From Verrucomicrobiota bacterium (GTDB lineage Bacteria > Verrucomicrobiota > Verrucomicrobiae > Limisphaerales > UBA11358): a DNA stretch of 62,054 bases. Below the pieces are notes generated by a model. That model was not told the origin of the DNA, did no database searches, and saw only the letters and a list, made by a program, of their open reading frames with translations. A program made the translations under genes and the position numbers. Each line of letters opens with the position of its first letter. Position 1 is the first letter of the stretch. Shown in pieces: positions 1 to 8,283 of the stretch. The stretch covers positions 1 to 62,054 of the forward strand of contig JACZKP010000149.1 in the NCBI GenBank assembly GCA_014860005.1. The letters are read 5' to 3'.

Positions 1-91
1 AACCCAGAGTGCCGACGATTTGCTCGGCGTAGCGTTGAGTCAGCAGTTCGACTTGCGGGGTGTTGGCGGGAGCAGGTGTCGGTTCAGACAT
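1..91 (-). CDS. N-terminal fragment of an unrecognised protein, cut by the window edge
   Basis: An ATG at 91 on the minus strand opens a frame that stays open to the left edge, giving 30 residues. It begins MSEPTPAPANTPQ and continues with a helix-like stretch containing LLTQRYAEQIVGTLG. The proline/alanine-rich leader followed by a regular amphipathic segment looks like a genuine protein start. From memory, the RYAEQIVG part resembles the opening of a large conserved family of unknown function that is repeated in verrucomicrobial and planctomycete genomes; this cannot be confirmed here. The gene lies head to head with the PEP-CTERM remnant that follows and may have displaced that gene's 5' end. 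No good Shine-Dalgarno sequence is visible. Confidence 0.5.
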   Translation of the reverse strand, partial: MSEPTPAPANTPQVELLTQRYAEQIVGTLG

Positions 92-139
92 GCCACCCGA
101 TTTACCAGAAACTCTTGGTTCCGGCTACGCCGGGTTAGG

Positions 140-625
140 GATTTCGGTCCCTTTCCGTTCGGCCCCACAGTGACTGTGGCAGATGTAACCTTCACAGGGC
201 GCGATCTCGCATTGCATGGCATCAATTCCGGATTGGCGCTATACAACTTTGATTCAGGCTTTCCCATGGGCATCTCCTTTGCCAATGGCACACGCGCGTT
301 TGGCGCCGATTTTTCGAGCCAGTTGTCACCCTATTACTCATCTTTCACGGCATCGCTATCCTTGGATAGCGGAGAGGTGCTCACTTTCACGGCTTCAACG
401 GATCCAAACTCGACATTTTTCGGCTTCATATCGCCGACACCGATCAAGAACTTGACGTTCAGTGATGGCGGCCTTTTCCCGTCACCGAACATTGGTCACC
501 AGGAATTGATCGGCAACCTCTATGTCGTGATGGAAGTTCCCGAACCGAGCGTGTTGAGTTTGTTCGCCTTTAGCGCCTTGCTCCTCGGCTGGCGTCTGTC
601 AAGGAGAGGTAAGCGAATGGGCTGA
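140..625 (+). pseudogene. PEP-CTERM protein, 5' end missing
   Basis: The frame encodes about 160 plausible residues of an extracellular beta-rich protein and ends in a PEP-CTERM sorting signal: VPEPS, a hydrophobic helix (LFAFSALLLGW) and a basic tail (RLSRRGKR). Such proteins are processed by exosortase and retained in or secreted through the envelope; no exosortase gene is in this window. No signal peptide is found upstream. The frame stays open to the left edge, but the residues encoded before about 140 are basic, unlike a secreted protein, and partly overlap the antisense of the gene at 1-91. Another frame at 110-172 reads GSGYAGLGISVPF before a stop, so a frameshift is possible. I read it as a truncated or frameshifted remnant. 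Confidence 0.55.
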
Positions 626-659
626 TCATGTAAACGGGTCACCCTTGCCATGAACCGGA

Positions 660-717
660 GTGGCACAGGCGTCCCGCCTGTTCGATTCGATTCGAACGGG
701 CGAGACGCCCGTGCCAC
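660..717. repeat. 58-bp palindromic element, family A, intergenic copy
   Basis: The element has near-perfect inverted arms: GTGGCACAGGCGTC at the left and GACGCCCGTGCCAC at the right, around a centre rich in TTCGATTCGA. An element of the same length with the same arms and centre lies at 39726-39783, inside an ABC permease gene. Translated, both copies give a peptide of the form A-S-R-x-x-x-S-I-R-T-G-x-T-P-V-P-L. Confidence 0.85.
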
Positions 718-806
718 TACCGTCGCGGGTCGTCGTCGGTTCATGGTCCCAGTGCGCGCCCAATTTGGGGTGGAGTCTCCCCGTGAATCCCCCGGCCCTT
801 TGGGCC

Positions 807-871
807 ACCACTTCGTATGAAAATAACCGGTATTGGCGCACAACGACTTGCTCCTACTTTCGGGGTAACCG
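807..871. repeat. Dispersed repeat family B, copy 1
   Basis: About 65 bp starting ACCACTTCGTATGAAA and containing ACGACTTGCTCCT and CTTTCGGGGTAACCG. A clearly related copy lies at 48017-48084 on the same strand (ACCACTTCGCATGAAA, ACGACTTGCTGCTG, CTTTCGGGATAACCG). Neither copy is inside a supported gene. Confidence 0.75.
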
Positions 872-882
872 CCTGTCGGTAA

Positions 883-926
883 CGCCGACTTTCCAGTCGG
901 CGCGTGCGCCGGTTGGAAAACCGGCG
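883..926. repeat. Two tandem short hairpins
   Basis: CGCCGACT-TTCC-AGTCGGCG (883-902) is followed after 4 bp by CGCCGGTT-GGAA-AACCGGCG (907-926). Both have perfect 8-bp stems and their loops are complementary (TTCC/GGAA), so the pair could also fold as one larger structure. This is part of the palindrome cluster filling 626-1258, which holds no supported gene. Confidence 0.75.
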
Positions 927-997
927 TTTCGCCCTTGCGGTTCACGGTCTCGATGCGCGATCCGGAAATTTTGCAGACTCTCCATGAACAATTACCC

Positions 998-1064
998 GGA
1001 GCGCGGACAGCTATGTCCGCGCGAACCTGGTTTTGGAACTCGCGGACAAGGCTGTCCGCGCTCC
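998..1064. repeat. 67-bp palindromic element with perfect 14-bp ends
   Basis: GGAGCGCGGACAGC at 998-1011 is the exact reverse complement of GCTGTCCGCGCTCC at 1051-1064. Each arm carries an additional partial copy of the CGCGGACA motif just inside. Its design is the same as the 58-bp family A element, but the sequence differs. Confidence 0.8.
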
Positions 1065-1161
1065 GGGGCCATGGCCTCAATGCGCGATTTCAAGACCGTC
1101 AAACCTTTCCGCGACCTCAGCGGCGGCTTGCAGCCGGATTTGTGCGCTGGCAATGCCCAAA

Positions 1162-1178
1162 GCCGGTCACAGACCGGC
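1162..1178. repeat. Short hairpin, GCCGGTC-ACA-GACCGGC
   Basis: A perfect 7-bp stem with a 3-nt loop, the last clear member of the palindrome cluster upstream of the aldo/keto reductase. Confidence 0.6.
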
Positions 1179-1258
1179 GCTCCCGGTTCGCCCTGCCGGT
1201 GAAGCCCGGCTCAAGTCGCCAAGGATTCGGGAGGGTCCGCCCTCAACTGCCGGCCAAC

Positions 1259-1287
1259 TTGCCACGTCGCCGCATCCTGCCTATCTT
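1259..1287 (+). promoter_or_regulatory. Candidate sigma70-type promoter for the aldo/keto reductase
   Basis: TTGCCA (1259-1264), 17-bp spacer, TATCTT (1282-1287). The -10 box ends only 7 bp before the ATG at 1295, so a transcript would be leaderless or nearly so. A box pair with the same TATCTT and the same spacing occurs upstream of mdh. Confidence 0.4.
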
Positions 1288-1294
1288 CGGCGCG

Positions 1295-2476
1295 ATGAAA
1301 TACCGCCGCTTTGGCCGCACCGGATTGAACATGCCTGTCATTTCCTGTGGCGGCATGCGTTATCAGCACAAGTGGCAGGATGTGCCGCCGGGGGAAATAC
1401 CGTCCGACAACCAGGCCAACCTGGAAGCCACGATCCAGCGCGCGCTCGAACTCGGCATCACGCACATCGAAACGGCGCGCGGTTATGGCACGTCGGAAAT
1501 GCAGTTGGGCCGCATTCTGCCCACGCTCCCGCGTGATCAAATCATCGTCCAAACCAAGGTGGCGCCCAAGGCCACCGTGGCCGAGTTCCGGCAAACGTTT
1601 GAAACCTCGATGAAGTATCTCCAACTGGAGTACGTGGACCTGCTTGCCTTGCACGGCATCAACAATCGCGAGTTGCTCGAGTGGTCACTGCGGAAGGATG
1701 GTTGTCTGGCAGCGGCGCGCCAGCTTCAGCGCGAGGGCCGCTGCCGCTTCGTCGGTTTTTCCACGCACGCCACCACGGACATCATTCTCGAAACCATCAC
1801 GCAGGCGGATTTCGATTACGTGAACCTGCACTGGTATTTCGTCAATGATCTCAACTGGCCGTGTATCGAGGCGGCCACGGCGCGCGACATGGGCGTGTTC
1901 ATCATCAGCCCGAACGACAAGGGCGGCAAACTTTACGAACCGCCCAAAAAACTCGTGGACTTGTGCGCGCCGTTGACGCCGATGCAATTCAACGCGCTGT
2001 ATTGCCTGGCGCGGCCCCAGGTTCACACGCTCAGTTGCGGCGCCAGCAAACCCGGCGATTTTGACGAGCACCTTGGCGCGCTCGCGTATTACGATCAAAT
2101 CCCGGAAACGATTGAGCCGATCGAGAAAAGACTGCGCGCCGAAATGGAACGAGCGCTGGGCGCAAACTGGTGCGAACGCTGGTTCGAGGGCCTGCCGCAG
2201 TACGTGGACGTGCCGGGCGAAATCAATGTGCTGGAGATCCTGCGACTATGGACTTACGCGAAATCGCTCGATCTCGTGGCGTGGGGCAAGATGCGTTACA
2301 ACCTGCTGGGTCAGGGCGACCACTGGTTTCCCGGTGAGAACGCGGCAAACGTCCATGAACTGAAGCTGGCATCGGCGCTGACACAAAGTCCATTTGCCGG
2401 ACGCATTCCTGAGATTCTGGAGGAAACCCACCGGCTGCTGTTTGAGAAGCCGGTGAAGCGATTAAGCGAAAGTTGA
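1295..2476 (+). CDS. Aldo/keto reductase family oxidoreductase
   Basis: 393 residues. The start [20 protein letters not shown] is typical of aldo/keto reductases; the upstream open frame is repeat DNA and was excluded. The family folds as a TIM barrel and reduces carbonyls with NAD(P)H. Tetrad residues are seen as Y64 (ARGYGTSE), K88 (QTKVAPKA) and H120 (LALHG). The usual Asp of the D-T-A-x-x-Y-G motif is Glu here (IETARGYG, E59). A long C-terminal tail after about residue 290 is typical of the larger cytosolic branch often annotated as predicted oxidoreductase. The substrate cannot be inferred. It stands alone, convergent with the ompH gene. Confidence 0.85.
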   Translation: MKYRRFGRTGLNMPVISCGGMRYQHKWQDVPPGEIPSDNQANLEATIQRALELGITHIETARGYGTSEMQLGRILPTLPRDQIIVQTKVAPKATVAEFRQTFETSMKYLQLEYVDLLALHGINNRELLEWSLRKDGCLAAARQLQREGRCRFVGFSTHATTDIILETITQADFDYVNLHWYFVNDLNWPCIEAATARDMGVFIISPNDKGGKLYEPPKKLVDLCAPLTPMQFNALYCLARPQVHTLSCGASKPGDFDEHLGALAYYDQIPETIEPIEKRLRAEMERALGANWCERWFEGLPQYVDVPGEINVLEILRLWTYAKSLDLVAWGKMRYNLLGQGDHWFPGENAANVHELKLASALTQSPFAGRIPEILEETHRLLFEKPVKRLSES

Positions 2477-2556
2477 ACCCGGACCAGCGATGGTCATAGA
2501 AAGATCACAGCGATCTTCCAGTAGCGGACTTCGCTCGCTGGCACTTCCACTTCGGA

Positions 2557-3165
2557 TCACTTCTGCGGCGGACTGGTGCTCTCCTTGGGGGCATCGGCGT
2601 TCAATTGAGCGAGCACGTCGCTGGTGATGTCGTTCTCGCCACCGTTATACACCACCACGGGCGTGAGGTTGGGCGTCTCGGCAGCCGAATCCAACACCAA
2701 CGCGTAACCCGCCGACTTGGCGCGCGCGGTGACCGCCGTGCGAATCACTTCGAGGATGTTTTCCCGCATGCGGCGACGTTGCTCGGCGAGGGAGGCATCC
2801 GCCTGGCTCACGAACTGTTTGATGACATCCTCGTTTTCTTTGAGGCCCTTGAGCCTCGCCTCCGCGGTGCGCTTGCGCTTGTCGCGTTCCTCGGCGGACA
2901 CGGCCTGGTCGTTTACGTCCAGGAGCAATTGTTGGTAATCATCCACGAGCTTTTTGTGACCTTCGCGCAGGCTGGCGAGTTCCTTTTTGAGGTCCGCCTC
3001 GCGTTCCTTCAACGCGGCGTCCGCCTGTTTGGTCTTGTAGTAACCATCAAAGAGCTTGCGCAAATCCACCGTGGCAATCCGCGTCTGCGCCTCGACCGTG
3101 CCGTGCATCACGAAGAGCAGCACCAGCACCGGGATCAACTTTTTCAACCAATTTGTCATTTTCAT
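2557..3165 (-). CDS. OmpH/Skp-family periplasmic chaperone
   Basis: 202 residues with a signal peptide (basic start, hydrophobic LIPVLVLLFVMHG, cleavage near VEAQ). The mature start RIATVDLRKLFDGYYKTKQAD is the standard OmpH opening and is followed by a long charged coiled coil (about 45-140), as in Skp. The family holds unfolded outer-membrane proteins in the periplasm and delivers them to the BAM complex. It is the last gene of the minus-strand run dnaB-bamA-SBBP-ompH, and linkage to bamA supports the call. A second in-frame ATG two codons downstream is an equally possible start. Confidence 0.88.
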   Translation of the reverse strand: MKMTNWLKKLIPVLVLLFVMHGTVEAQTRIATVDLRKLFDGYYKTKQADAALKEREADLKKELASLREGHKKLVDDYQQLLLDVNDQAVSAEERDKRKRTAEARLKGLKENEDVIKQFVSQADASLAEQRRRMRENILEVIRTAVTARAKSAGYALVLDSAAETPNLTPVVVYNGGENDITSDVLAQLNADAPKESTSPPQK

Positions 3166-3316
3166 AGAGAATCAAACTTTACCCGTCAAGCCAACTTCAA
3201 ATTCCGTATCGCTGAGAGACCAGCCCGCCGCAGCGGCAGACGCCGCATACACCTACCGCGGCCATGAGACAATTGTGCGGGGAAAACGTTCATCGAAGCG
3301 CGCGACCATCCGGTCA

Positions 3317-5752
3317 TCAGGGCCGATGCAGACGGAAGAACCACGGGCCGTTGGTTGCTCCCAACGTGACCGTATGCCAGCCGTTGGTCAGCACAGGCGT
3401 CTGAGGCACGTTGTTCCAAACCACTGGCGCGATGATGTTCGTGGTGGTTTGCAGGACGAAGTCCGGCGCAAAAGCTCGCCACGCCACCTGGACTTCACCG
3501 TCGGCCTCGGTCACGGTGAGCGTCGGCTCCACGGTGAGCTTGGCCAGAAAGGCGTCTTTCACACCGCCAAAGATGGCCTGAAACGGCGCGTTCGTCGGGA
3601 AGTTGGCGGAGGCGGTTTCGCCCACCACGTACACGTTCCCGGCGGCATCCAGGGCAAGGCCGCGGGCAAAGTCCGTGCCGCGGCCACCGAGGTAAGCGGA
3701 GAAGCGAAGTTGCTGGGCGTTGGCGTCCAGTTGCGCCACGAAGGCATCGATGCCGCCGGCGTTCTGGTCGCGCAGGAAACCGGAAGTGCCCTGGGTCGGA
3801 AAATTTGGCGACGCGGTAAGTCCGACAATGTACGCCTCGCCATGGCCATCCACGGCCACATCCCAGCCTTCGTCCGCATCGCGCCCCCCAAACATCACTG
3901 AATAGACGCGTTGGCCGTTCGTGTCGAATTTGGTCACGAAGACATCGGAGGAGGAACTGCCATTGGCGACGGGGGAAAACAGGTTCGTGGACGAGCGGGA
4001 AAAATCTTTGGAGCGGGTCTGTCCGGTCACATACACCCCGGCGTTGGCGTCCAGCGCAAGCCGGTAACCAACGTCATGGCTCTCGCCACCCAGGAAGGTG
4101 GAAAAGACCAGCGCCTCGCCAGCGGGCATGAGTTTCGTCAGGAACGCGTCGAAGGCGGTCGTGGCGTTGGTGCGATTATTCAGGTGACTTTGCACCGCGT
4201 TGGTGATCGGAAAGTTCGTTGAAACGGTGTAACCAGTGATGTAAGCGAAGCCGGCAGCATCAGTGGCAATGTCATTGGCCACATCCTGATTCGTTCCACC
4301 CAGAAACATGGAATAGACGAGACTCGTGCCCGCGGCATCCAGCTTGGCAATGAAGCCATCGCCGCGCCCGCCATAATTTGTGTAGGCCGTGTTCCAGGTC
4401 GGAAAATTGGTGGACTCAGTGTAACCCGCGACGTAGGCATTGCCGGCCGCGTCGAGCGCGATGCCGATACCCTCGTCCAGCGCCTCGCCGCCCAGGTAAG
4501 TTGAATAAACAAGCTGCGAACCCGACGCATCGAGTTTGGCGACGAACGCGTCCAGCGGATAAAGATTCACACTGGGGTAAGGGCTGCCGCTGAGGTTGGT
4601 GTAAAGCGCAGACACCACGGGAAAATTCGTTGAGTCCGTGTAACCCGTCACATACGCGTTTCCCGCCGCGTCCACCTTCAGCGCGAGCGCCCCGTCACTG
4701 GTTCGTCCACCCAGATAAGTCAGATAAACGAGACTCGTGGCCGAATTGTCGAACTTGGCTATGAAAGCATCGCCCGCCGCGGAAGTGCCGCCGGCGTAAT
4801 TAGTGCCGAATGCGCCCGGCGTGGTCGGCAACGCACCGGACATGGTTTCACCCGCCACATAAACAAAGCCGGCGTCATCCACGGCAACCGCGCGCGCAAC
4901 GTCGGAGCCGCTGCCACCGAAATAAGTCGAATAACTTAAAACGGGATCAATCACCAACGGCTGCGAGCGATCATATTCGCCGATCTGGATTGCCACGGTG
5001 CGCGTGTCGGTGAAACGGTAGCTGCCAGCGATTTCCCTCCGGACTCCGCCGATCTCCTGATAAAGCACGGGCTTGGGTTGCCGGATTTCCTCCGCGCCGA
5101 CGCGCAGGAGCAGATCACCTTGCCCGTCCACGCGGATTTCCTCCGGGCCGTCGAAGCGAACGGCAATGAGGCCGGGGTCGGCGTTCGGGCTGACCACGAA
5201 GTCGTATTCCAAGCGGCGCTGGTTGCCATAATAAACGAGGTCCACGCCCGGATAGATTTCCGTGACGCGCACGCGCGTGAACGTTGTGACTCCCGTGTGC
5301 CACCGCACCGGATCGTTGCCGAGCAGATAATTTATCTTCCCCGGCAACTCGCCTTCCCCCGTGACTTGGGCATGTGGATTCGCGCCCAGGAATTCCAGAA
5401 ACACGGAGCGGTACGGCACGGCGCGCGATTCCGTTGGATGCGCGCGTCCGTGGCGGCCGCGCGCCGTCTGTCCGGTCATTTTGCTCAGGGTTAAAATCGC
5501 CCGGGTCGGAGCCACCATGAACTGACACGCCTGACCGCGCGCGAGAAACTGGACCTCGCCGCCAGCCTGGCCGTGGTTGGCCTCGAAGTACAGCGGCAAA
5601 CTGGCGAACAACGGGGTGCGGGATTCAGGCGTCACGACCCCTTCGTGCGCCACAACCGCCAGCGCGCACAGCATCGCGGCGCCGCTCGCAAGAACCCACC
5701 GGAGTGTCGTTCGGAAGCGTGCCGCTGAGTGGATGGTTCGTGAGCGGTGCAT
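3317..5752 (-). CDS. Secreted SBBP beta-propeller repeat protein
   Basis: 811 residues. The N-terminus has a basic stretch and a hydrophobic segment (about 18-35), consistent with export. Residues about 45-265 match the domain that usually precedes SBBP repeats (PLYFEANHGQAGGEVQFLARG, then YYGNQRRLEYDFVVSP). From about 270 to 730 there are repeated units of the form YSTYLGG...D...A.D.AGN.YV.G.T.S.NFP. The C-terminal 70 residues form an Ig/Fn-like module ending WFFRLHRP, a frequent tail of verrucomicrobial secreted proteins. The family role is unknown and probably concerns adhesion or the cell surface. The start lies 2 bp after the bamA stop, so the two are almost certainly cotranscribed. Confidence 0.85.
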   Translation of the reverse strand: MHRSRTIHSAARFRTTLRWVLASGAAMLCALAVVAHEGVVTPESRTPLFASLPLYFEANHGQAGGEVQFLARGQACQFMVAPTRAILTLSKMTGQTARGRHGRAHPTESRAVPYRSVFLEFLGANPHAQVTGEGELPGKINYLLGNDPVRWHTGVTTFTRVRVTEIYPGVDLVYYGNQRRLEYDFVVSPNADPGLIAVRFDGPEEIRVDGQGDLLLRVGAEEIRQPKPVLYQEIGGVRREIAGSYRFTDTRTVAIQIGEYDRSQPLVIDPVLSYSTYFGGSGSDVARAVAVDDAGFVYVAGETMSGALPTTPGAFGTNYAGGTSAAGDAFIAKFDNSATSLVYLTYLGGRTSDGALALKVDAAGNAYVTGYTDSTNFPVVSALYTNLSGSPYPSVNLYPLDAFVAKLDASGSQLVYSTYLGGEALDEGIGIALDAAGNAYVAGYTESTNFPTWNTAYTNYGGRGDGFIAKLDAAGTSLVYSMFLGGTNQDVANDIATDAAGFAYITGYTVSTNFPITNAVQSHLNNRTNATTAFDAFLTKLMPAGEALVFSTFLGGESHDVGYRLALDANAGVYVTGQTRSKDFSRSSTNLFSPVANGSSSSDVFVTKFDTNGQRVYSVMFGGRDADEGWDVAVDGHGEAYIVGLTASPNFPTQGTSGFLRDQNAGGIDAFVAQLDANAQQLRFSAYLGGRGTDFARGLALDAAGNVYVVGETASANFPTNAPFQAIFGGVKDAFLAKLTVEPTLTVTEADGEVQVAWRAFAPDFVLQTTTNIIAPVVWNNVPQTPVLTNGWHTVTLGATNGPWFFRLHRP

Positions 5753-5754
5753 TT

Positions 5755-8277
5755 TTAGAAAGGACGCGTCCAGCCGACGCCGAATTGGAACCGGCCCGAG
5801 CCGCTGGCATTCTTGTCGTGGTGGATGGGAATACCGTAATCGAGCCGCAACGGACCGATCGGCAGATTGAGCCGCAAGCCGAATCCCCAGTTGTCGCTGA
5901 AATTGCTGGTGGTGAAATCGTAGGAGTCGCTCACGACATTACCGATGTCATAAAACACAGCGAAACGCACGCCGCCGGCCTGCTCGCGCTGGATGATCGG
6001 GATGCTATATTCCAGTGAGCCAAGCCAATAGGTGTTGCCACCAATCGGCTCGTCGAAGCCCGGTTCGCGCGGGCTGATGTCGCGATAACGGAAACCGCGC
6101 AACGAGGTTAGGCCGCCCAGATAGTAGCGTTCATAGAACGGGACGTCATCCCCGTTGAAACCCTCCACCACCCCGGTCTTGCCAACCACTTCCAACACGT
6201 GACCCTTGACGAAGCCGCGGAAATACCAGGCGGAACTCACATCCAGTTTGTAAAAGTCCCGCTCTCCGCCGAGGTAGCTGGAGGCGACTTCGCCAAATAA
6301 TTCAGTGCGTTGGCCAGCATCCGGAAGAAATGTGTTGTTGCGTGTGTCGTAAGCCAGCCCGACGCCCACTTTGGTCAGCAGCGAGTAGCCGTCTTCATTG
6401 AGAATCGCTTGGGGAGCGTTGGCCGGGTCAAAGACCGGCACGCCCCCGCCGGGCCCGGCCGGGCCGCCGCCAATGATACGATCTCCATGCACGGAATTGT
6501 CCAGCCGGATGCCGACGTTCTCGATGTTGTAACTCAGGCTGCCAATGAGGAAATCGCTGCCCAAGGCGCGGGTCAGGCTGAGACGGCCTCCCGTTCGCAC
6601 CTCGTCGTAAAGATCGTCCTGACTCTGAAAGTTCAACTCCCGGTGATAGAGATCCACCCCGAGGGAAAGCTTGCGATCAAGAAACCAGGGTTCGATGAAC
6701 GAGATTTCGTAATCCTGACGTTGGGTGCCCAACTGAACGCGCAACCGGAGTTTCTGGCCGGCGCCGGTGAAACGCGGCGGATTGAACAAGTCAAAGTTGC
6801 CTTGACTTACGACCACGAAACCCACCAACGAGTCCACGGAACTGAAGCCGGTACCGAGAGTCACATTGCCGGTATTCTGCTCCTCGACGCTGATGACCAG
6901 GTCTTTGCGCCCGACGATTGGGGGATCAGTGGGTTCGGCCCGCGCGTCCACTTTGCCCGGCTCAAAGAACCGGGTGCCTTCGAGGCGATTGCGGCTGCGT
7001 TTAACCGCCACCATGTTGAACACTTCACCCGGGGAAACGGCCAACTCGCGGCGGATGACTTTATCCTTGGTCTTCACGTTGCCACGGATATCAATCTTCT
7101 CGATGTACGACGGCTGACCTTCATTCACCTCGAACTCCAGATCCATGGTGCCAGCTTCAGTATTGGCGATGCGCCTGACCCGCAGCCCGCCGGTGGAAGT
7201 CACCACGTCAATGTGCCCTTTGATGCCGTAAAAGTTTTCCACCGCTTCGATGTTCCGGCCCAGATTTCTCAGCGTGAAGGTCTCGCCCTCGCGCATGGGG
7301 AAGGCGCGCAACAAACCCTGGCTCTCCTGCCAGGCGGTGCGCTCCGGGCCAGCCGGCGGCATGGGGCCGGGATCAAAGCCGGCGCTCACGAAATTGGTCG
7401 GCATCATGGTGGTGCCTTTGAACGTGATGTTGCCGACGCGGTATTGTCGGCCTTCGTAAACCTGGAAGCGGATGACCATGGTATTGGGCGTCGGCCGCTC
7501 GAACTGCACGTCCTTGAGTTCAAAATCAATGTAGCCCTTGTCGCGATAAAACATCGTCAGCTTTTCCTTGGCCTCCGCGAATTTATCATCCTTGAACAGG
7601 CCGCTGCGGGTCAGCCAGGAAAACATCCAGTAATTGCGCAATGACTTCTTGATGACCTTGCGCAGTTCCTTTTCCGAGAAGGCCTGGGCCCCGGGGAATT
7701 CCACCCGGGCGATTTTGATCTTGGGGCTTTCGGTGATTTCAAAGGTCGCCACCCCGCGCCCGGTTTCCTCGATGATACTTGAACTGGCGTGAACCTCGGT
7801 ACCGGGATAACCGGCCTTCTGATAAAGCTCCTTGATGGCCTGTTTGTCGGTGAACAGTTTTCGCTCCTCCAAGGGTTCGCCGATTTTGGAAGTGAGCTTC
7901 TTTCTGATTTTTGAATCCTTCAGCTTCTGATTTCCCTGGAGCGTGATATCCGTCAAACGGGGCAAGCCCTGGACGCTATAGATCAACACCATGCCGTCCT
8001 CGACCCGCTCCGGGGCCACCCGAATGTTGTAGAACAGACCGGTGGCGTAGAGGTTGTGGATGTCTTCGGTGGTACCCTCCGGTCGATACACATCGCCGGG
8101 CCTGGTGCGAATGTTGGCCCGGATCACTGCGTCACTGGCGGCCGGCGGGCCGACGTGGCGGATTTCAACGCGGACCACTCTGAGGGCAGCCGGCTGGGTG
8201 ATCGGTTGCGCAATTGCCATCCCGCGAGAGAACAGCAGCAACGCGCAAAGTCCGCAAAAGCCAAACCATCGGTTCAT
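5755..8277 (-). CDS. bamA: Outer-membrane protein assembly factor BamA
   Basis: 840 residues with a signal peptide (FCGLCALLLFSRGMAIAQ). POTRA domains fill about 30-410 (LTDITLQGNQKLKDSKIRK and IEKIDIRGNVKTKDKVIRR are typical strand-helix units). A 16-stranded barrel follows, with the conserved L6 motif in LGGLTSLRGFRYRD and a terminal Phe (GWTRPF). BamA inserts beta-barrel proteins into the outer membrane, so the organism is diderm. The gene starts 6 bp after dnaB and is followed at 2 bp by the SBBP gene. Linkage to ompH is a common arrangement; linkage to dnaB is not. Confidence 0.95.
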   Translation of the reverse strand: MNRWFGFCGLCALLLFSRGMAIAQPITQPAALRVVRVEIRHVGPPAASDAVIRANIRTRPGDVYRPEGTTEDIHNLYATGLFYNIRVAPERVEDGMVLIYSVQGLPRLTDITLQGNQKLKDSKIRKKLTSKIGEPLEERKLFTDKQAIKELYQKAGYPGTEVHASSSIIEETGRGVATFEITESPKIKIARVEFPGAQAFSEKELRKVIKKSLRNYWMFSWLTRSGLFKDDKFAEAKEKLTMFYRDKGYIDFELKDVQFERPTPNTMVIRFQVYEGRQYRVGNITFKGTTMMPTNFVSAGFDPGPMPPAGPERTAWQESQGLLRAFPMREGETFTLRNLGRNIEAVENFYGIKGHIDVVTSTGGLRVRRIANTEAGTMDLEFEVNEGQPSYIEKIDIRGNVKTKDKVIRRELAVSPGEVFNMVAVKRSRNRLEGTRFFEPGKVDARAEPTDPPIVGRKDLVISVEEQNTGNVTLGTGFSSVDSLVGFVVVSQGNFDLFNPPRFTGAGQKLRLRVQLGTQRQDYEISFIEPWFLDRKLSLGVDLYHRELNFQSQDDLYDEVRTGGRLSLTRALGSDFLIGSLSYNIENVGIRLDNSVHGDRIIGGGPAGPGGGVPVFDPANAPQAILNEDGYSLLTKVGVGLAYDTRNNTFLPDAGQRTELFGEVASSYLGGERDFYKLDVSSAWYFRGFVKGHVLEVVGKTGVVEGFNGDDVPFYERYYLGGLTSLRGFRYRDISPREPGFDEPIGGNTYWLGSLEYSIPIIQREQAGGVRFAVFYDIGNVVSDSYDFTTSNFSDNWGFGLRLNLPIGPLRLDYGIPIHHDKNASGSGRFQFGVGWTRPF

Positions 8278-8283
8278 GGTGTT

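Noticed and set aside
660..1202. Open frames of 180-186 codons through 626-1202 on both strands
   Set aside because: They are translations of palindromic repeats and of the dispersed repeat B, with no protein signature.
2501..2517. AAGATC-ACAGC-GATCTT hairpin between the aldo/keto reductase and ompH as bidirectional terminator
   Set aside because: The stem is only 6 bp and AT-rich, with no T-run on either strand.
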